Assembly (NCBI GenBank): GCA_020849425.1
Contig: JADLGH010000018.1
Span: 1-41,671, forward strand
Length of the DNA: 41,671 bases
Direction: 5' to 3'
Source: Candidatus Dadabacteria bacterium
GTDB taxonomy: Bacteria > Desulfobacterota_D > UBA1144 > Nemesobacterales > UBA2774
Under the pieces are notes generated by a model that did not search any database, had not been told where the DNA came from, and saw only the letters and a program-made list of their open reading frames with translations. Every line of letters begins with the position of its first letter. Position 1 is the stretch's first letter. The position numbers and the translations under genes were made by a program. Positions 37,988 through 41,671 of this stretch are shown piece by piece.

Positions 37988-39139
37988 ATGTTAAGTGATA
38001 TAGGAAGATGGGCCAACGAGAATCAGGGCATTCTAGCTATTGTTGTTCCTGTAGTGATTCTATTCCTAGGTTGGTTAACAGGTCTGTTCAGATTTCTATT
38101 CAATAAGTTCTATAGACGAGAACTTCCTCAATCAATATACGCAAAAGGTAATTTCCAATCAGAAGGTCATTTGATAATAGGAAATAATAACACCGTCGTA
38201 CTGAATGCAATTGAATCTGATCAAAAGAAACAGGTTGATGAGATGGAGTCCCGATTAACTCAGGTTTTAGAAGCTATGGAGAAAAAGAAGAACTTTGATC
38301 AAGTGCAAAATTCAACAATCAGGATCAAAGTTGATATGGAACAATATCGACAAGCAATGGCCATACTTTCTGCAGGTCCATCTTCTGAGAATAAGACTAG
38401 GTTAAGAACTTTTTATTATTCCACTACGGATAAATTGACACAGTTACAGATTATTTTAACACTTGCTGGATGGTTCATGCCACCAGAGGATAATGTGGAA
38501 GACTTAATCGCTTTATGTGATGAGGGAATATCGCTTGCTAATGAAATAGATGCAAAAAAAGAAAAAGCAGCTCTACTTGCTTACAAAGGGGATTTTTTAT
38601 CGCAACAATTTGCAGATTTGGACTTTGAGACAGCGTCACGTAACATGATTGCCAATCAATTAGGTGTCTCTTTGACTACGAAAGAAGAGTATGAGGAAAC
38701 TGTGAAAAAATTGAACAATCTGTATGAGTTATCTGGAAAATGTTTTAAAGAAGCGGAGAAGTTGGCAAAAGAAGCTAACAGTTATAAGGCATTAGGGTTT
38801 GTGTATAGGCAAATTGGCGTGGCTGCAGGGCATAGATTTATTCATCTTAATGCATTTGGTGTGGAGATGGCTGAGAGTGAGAAACAACTTTCTAAACGTG
38901 CGTTTAGGTTGTCAAAAAATATATACGCTTCTGCAAATGATGAACTTGAAGTTGCATATACATATTACAACTTTGCCAATCAATTAAGGAATTTTGGAGA
39001 AAAAGAAGAAGCTGCTAACTTGTTGAAAGAGGTGAAATCAATTGCTTCAAAACACAGTGAAGAAGCATTGATTCAATCTACAAATGCATTACCAGATAGA
39101 ATTAAAACTGGAGATATTCCAAACTATTTTTCGCATTAG
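37988..39139 (+). CDS. Membrane-anchored helical (TPR-like) protein in an AT-rich island
   Basis: 383 residues from the ATG at 37988; an in-frame TTG at 37940 is also possible. Neither has a Shine-Dalgarno, unlike the neighbours. An N-terminal membrane helix (GILAIVVPVVILFLGWLTGLF) is followed by a short beta/loop segment (HLIIGNNNTVVLNA), a coiled-coil stretch (QKKQVDEMESRLTQVLEAMEKKK), and about 260 residues of helical repeats resembling TPRs. Base composition and codon use (AAT, ATT, TTA) contrast sharply with the GC-rich surroundings. The stop overlaps the obg stop (TTAG). It looks like a single transferred cargo gene of unknown function, perhaps defence-related (inference). Confidence 0.75.
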   Translation: MLSDIGRWANENQGILAIVVPVVILFLGWLTGLFRFLFNKFYRRELPQSIYAKGNFQSEGHLIIGNNNTVVLNAIESDQKKQVDEMESRLTQVLEAMEKKKNFDQVQNSTIRIKVDMEQYRQAMAILSAGPSSENKTRLRTFYYSTTDKLTQLQIILTLAGWFMPPEDNVEDLIALCDEGISLANEIDAKKEKAALLAYKGDFLSQQFADLDFETASRNMIANQLGVSLTTKEEYEETVKKLNNLYELSGKCFKEAEKLAKEANSYKALGFVYRQIGVAAGHRFIHLNAFGVEMAESEKQLSKRAFRLSKNIYASANDELEVAYTYYNFANQLRNFGEKEEAANLLKEVKSIASKHSEEALIQSTNALPDRIKTGDIPNYFSH

Positions 39140-40149
39140 CCTTTTTTCATTTCTTCGAGCCTCTTCCCCGTCTCGCGGACGAGCTCCTTTAATCCTTCGC
39201 CCGTAGCGCCGGATATGGGAAATACGGGTATTCCCCGCTTTTCGAAATATCCCCTTATCTCTTCGAGCTTCTCCCTCGACTCCGTGATGTCTATCTTGTT
39301 CGGCGCGACTATCCGCGGCTTTTCGTATAGCTCCGGGCTGTAGGATTTCAGCTCGCGGTTGAGGGTTTCGAAGTCGTCTACCGGGTTTCTCCCGGTCATG
39401 GGGGAGAGGTCGAGGACGTGTACGAGGAGCTTGGTCCTCTCGACGTGCCTTAGGACCTGCAGCCCGAGGCCTGCGCCCTCGTGCGCGCCCTCGATTATGC
39501 CCGGGATGTCGGCTACGACGAACGTCTTTCCGTCTACGTAGCTCACGACGCCGAGGTTGGGCACGAGCGTCGTGAACGGGTAGTCGGCCACCTTCGGGCG
39601 CGCCGCCGATATTCTCGAAATGAGGGTCGATTTCCCGGCGTTCGGGAACCCGATTATTCCTACGTCCGCCAGGAGCTTCAGCTCGAGGAGGAGCGTCCTT
39701 TCCTCCGGCTCTCCGCCGGGCTCGGCGTTTCGCGGGGCCTGGTTGGTCGAGGTGACGAATCGTGCGTTGCCCTTACCGCCCTGCCCCCCCTTCGCGACGA
39801 GTAGCGTCTCGCCGTTCTTCGTGAGGTCGCCGATTACGTCGCCCGTATCGAAGTCCCTTATGATCGTGCCCGGCGGCACGGGAACGTAGAGGTCCTCGCC
39901 GTTCTTCCCGTGCATGTCCTTGCCCTTCCCGTGCTCGCCCCTCTTGGCCCTGTAGTGCTGCCTGTAGCGGTGGTCGAGGAGAGAGGCCATGTTCTCGTTC
40001 GCGATTACATAGACGTCGCCTCCGTCGCCGCCGTCGCCACCGTTCGGCCCTCCGCGCGGGACGTACTTCTCCCTCCTGAAGCTGACGCATCCCCTTCCTC
40101 CCGCGCCTGACCTCACGTAAATCTTTGCTTCGTCTATGAATTTGACCAT
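39136..40149 (-). CDS. obgE: Obg-family GTPase
   Basis: 337 residues from the ATG at 40149, where MVKFIDEAKIYVRSGAGGRGCVSFRREK begins the conserved Obg fold; a longer frame to 40203 is unsupported. The N-terminal glycine-rich Obg domain (about 1-155) is followed by the GTPase domain with GFPNAGKST (G1), DIPGIIEGAHEGAGLG (G3) and NKID (G4). It acts in 50S ribosome assembly and stress control. The ribosome site is weak, and a 19-bp tandem repeat precedes the start. Confidence 0.96.
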   Translation of the reverse strand: MVKFIDEAKIYVRSGAGGRGCVSFRREKYVPRGGPNGGDGGDGGDVYVIANENMASLLDHRYRQHYRAKRGEHGKGKDMHGKNGEDLYVPVPPGTIIRDFDTGDVIGDLTKNGETLLVAKGGQGGKGNARFVTSTNQAPRNAEPGGEPEERTLLLELKLLADVGIIGFPNAGKSTLISRISAARPKVADYPFTTLVPNLGVVSYVDGKTFVVADIPGIIEGAHEGAGLGLQVLRHVERTKLLVHVLDLSPMTGRNPVDDFETLNRELKSYSPELYEKPRIVAPNKIDITESREKLEEIRGYFEKRGIPVFPISGATGEGLKELVRETGKRLEEMKKG

Positions 40150-40153
40150 GGGG

Positions 40154-40187
40154 ATAATATTACACCGGGGGAATAATATTACACCGG
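40154..40187 (-). repeat. 19-bp-period tandem duplication before obg
   Basis: ATAATATTACACCGG occurs at 40154-40168 and again at 40173-40187, exactly 19 bp apart. Read on the obg strand each copy is CCGGTGTAATATTAT and contains a TAATAT-like -10 core. The duplication lies 5-38 nt upstream of the obg ATG. It may be a doubled promoter or leader element. Confidence 0.5.
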
Positions 40188-40349
40188 CGGGGGGCAATAC
40201 CAAGGAGCTCGAGGTTCAGTTAGAGTATTTTGTGGGAGGGTGTACATTTAATCAGGTTGGGACTGTTCATATCGTCACTTTACCTTTTCAAGGAGCTTGA
40301 ACGTGCATATAAAATCGATTTCACATAATGACGCCCCGGCGGTGACGGC

Positions 40350-41159
40350 ATGACGAAGTCTTCAAGACAGCACGGCGACGGTGCGCCGTCAGACGGAAGG
40401 CCGCCCGTCCCGGAGCCTACTTTCGCCGAGCGTGTGAGGACCCTCGTTTACAGGAGCCTCACCGGCACATTGTCCACCGTTTCGAAAAAGCACCCGGGCG
40501 TTCCGTTCGGCTCGCTCATGCCTTACGGGCTCGACGAGAAGGGGAGGCCGACATTCCTCATAAGCACGATGGCCGTACACACGCACAACGTCTCGAACGA
40601 CCGGAGGGCGAGCCTCTTCGTGTCCCAGGCCGACGCCTGGGGCGAGCCGCTTAACGCGTCCCGGGTGACGCTCATGGGCGGCGCGGGCAAGGTCCCCGAC
40701 GCCGAGCTCGAAGGCGTAAGGGAGCGCTACCTGGCCCGGTACGGGAACGCATCCTACTGGGTGGACTTCGACGATTTTTCGTTTTACAGGCTCGAAATAG
40801 AAGACATTTATTTCGTCGGCGGATTCGGGGCCATGGGCTGGGTGACTGTGGACGATTATTACTCCGCCGAGGCCGATCCGCTTTCGGACTCGGCGCAGGG
40901 CATCATAAAACATATGAACGAGGACCACTCGGGCGCGCTCGTACTGCTCGCGTCGAGGTACGCGGGCGTCGAGGCGGACGAGGCCCTCATGACGTCCGTC
41001 GACAGGCTCGGGTTTCAGGTCCGGATCAAATCCGGCGTAGATGTCATGAGCAGGCGTATCGGGTTTTTAAGAGAGGCCCGGAGCCCCGAAGATGCGAGGA
41101 AGGTTCTGGTCGAGATGGTGAAGTCGGCCCGCGGTCACGAAGGAGGAGCTCATGAATAA
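40350..41159 (+). CDS. HugZ-like pyridoxamine-phosphate-oxidase-fold protein
   Basis: 269 residues. The first 160 form a split-barrel flavin/heme-binding fold (RSLTGTLSTVSKKHPGVPFGSLMPYGLDEKGRPTFLIS... HTHNVSNDRRASLFV). The C-terminal 85 are a DUF2470-type domain starting IIKHMNEDHSGALVLLA. This architecture is that of HugZ heme oxygenases and of heme-binding relatives. Heme breakdown is not certain because some members are not oxygenases. Its stop overlaps the next gene's start by 8 nt, so the two are co-translated. Confidence 0.88.
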   Translation: MTKSSRQHGDGAPSDGRPPVPEPTFAERVRTLVYRSLTGTLSTVSKKHPGVPFGSLMPYGLDEKGRPTFLISTMAVHTHNVSNDRRASLFVSQADAWGEPLNASRVTLMGGAGKVPDAELEGVRERYLARYGNASYWVDFDDFSFYRLEIEDIYFVGGFGAMGWVTVDDYYSAEADPLSDSAQGIIKHMNEDHSGALVLLASRYAGVEADEALMTSVDRLGFQVRIKSGVDVMSRRIGFLREARSPEDARKVLVEMVKSARGHEGGAHE

Positions 41160-41671
41160 GGCTCTCGTCGTCGGGGCCGGGGTCATCGGGCTTACGTCCG
41201 GTATCAGGCTCCTCGAAGAAGGATTCCAGGTGAGGATAATCGCGGCCTCGCTCCCCCCGGAGACGACGTCCAACGTCGCGCCCGCGTACTGGTATCCCTA
41301 CAAGGTTTTCCCGGAGGACAGGGTCCTCGCGTGGGCAACGGTTTCCTACAAAACGTATACCGCGCTGAGGAGCGTTCCGGGAAGCGGCATAGACTCGTTC
41401 GAGCTGCTGAAGCTGTTCGACAGGCCGGCCGAAGAGCCTTTCTGGAAGCCCGCCGTAAAATCGTACAGGCGCGCCCGTCCCGACGAGCTCCCCCCCGGAT
41501 ACGTGGACGGGTTCGCGGTGGAGGTCCCGCGCATAGAAACGCCCGTGTACATGGGCTATCTCGTCGAGAGGTTTAAAAGATCGGGCGGCCGGATAGAGAA
41601 GCTCGGGAGTGAGATCGACTCGCTCGACGGACTCGCGGCGGACGATGAGGTCCTCGTCAACTGCACCGGGC
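41152..41671 (+). CDS. FAD-dependent D-amino-acid-oxidase-like protein (partial)
   Basis: 173 residues are visible, running off the window end without a stop. The FAD-binding Rossmann loop GAGVIGLTSGIRLLEEGFQV is at residues 8-27. LPPETTSNVAPAYWYPYK follows, the family pattern of D-amino-acid and D-aspartate oxidases. The AGGAGGAG ribosome site lies in the end of the HugZ-like gene and the ATG (41152) overlaps it by 8 nt. In the family the reaction is D-amino acid plus O2 to 2-oxo acid, ammonia and H2O2. Substrate range needs the missing C-terminus. Confidence 0.85.
   Translation, partial: MNKALVVGAGVIGLTSGIRLLEEGFQVRIIAASLPPETTSNVAPAYWYPYKVFPEDRVLAWATVSYKTYTALRSVPGSGIDSFELLKLFDRPAEEPFWKPAVKSYRRARPDELPPGYVDGFAVEVPRIETPVYMGYLVERFKRSGGRIEKLGSEIDSLDGLAADDEVLVNCTG

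Noticed and set aside
37892-39139. Prophage or transposon remnant
   Set aside because: There is no integrase, transposase, target-site duplication or terminal repeat at both ends. Only one foreign-looking gene is present.

Overview
This 41.7 kb window is a chromosomal segment of a GC-rich, Gram-negative-type bacterium. The evidence for that is a sigma-32 (RpoH) type factor, lipobox lipoproteins, an exported MsrB and a periplasmic-type multicopper oxidase. I see no rRNA, phage, transposase or CRISPR. Coding sequence is GC-rich but uses ATA (Ile) and AGG (Arg) often, and most genes have strong AGGAGG ribosome binding sites. The lineage is not fixed by the sequence. A Desulfobacterota/Dadabacteria-like or other poorly cultured phylum is plausible but is inference only.

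Layout. 1-4474: the end of valS, a VapBC-type toxin-antitoxin pair behind a phased TCATGA operator, then purF and purL. 4681-10735: a PrsW-type membrane protease, rlmN, alaS, an rpoH-family sigma factor and tRNA-Asn(GTT). 11289-20696: a CNNM/CorC-type transporter; a fucosylation locus (gmd, fcl and a GT10 fucosyltransferase); a glycogen-debranching-type enzyme; an exported single-cysteine MsrB; a LOG-family protein; and a lipoprotein. 21050-22591: an OsmC-family protein and a secreted protein of unknown function.

22706-28340 holds the most unusual object in the window. A consensus-like promoter precedes a two-gene unit. Gene 1 is a PAS-GAF-PAS-GAF protein ending in a sigma-54-activator AAA+ domain that has lost GAFTGA, the Walker B acids, both arginine fingers and the DNA-binding domain. 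Gene 2 is a 944-residue fusion of a motif-degraded long-chain acyl-CoA-synthetase-like domain to two consecutive DisA_N/DacZ-like diadenylate cyclase domains. The first cyclase copy has damaged motifs and the second is largely intact. I read this as a candidate multi-input sensory module that makes or senses cyclic di-AMP. It contains several pseudoenzyme domains, and I do not know of a description of it.

28392-37891: a cold-shock gene with its own promoter and terminator, then a run of envelope and secreted proteins. These include DUF2092, DedA, a 33-cysteine surface protein with a C-terminal sorting-like anchor, a 7-cysteine mini-protein, a SYLF-like protein, DinB, and a cluster with a PLV-heptad repeat protein. 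A SCO copper chaperone and a multicopper oxidase lipoprotein follow. 37892-39139 is one AT-rich, apparently transferred gene pressed against the end of obg. 39136-41671: obg, a HugZ-like protein, and a translationally coupled D-amino-acid-oxidase-like gene cut by the window edge.
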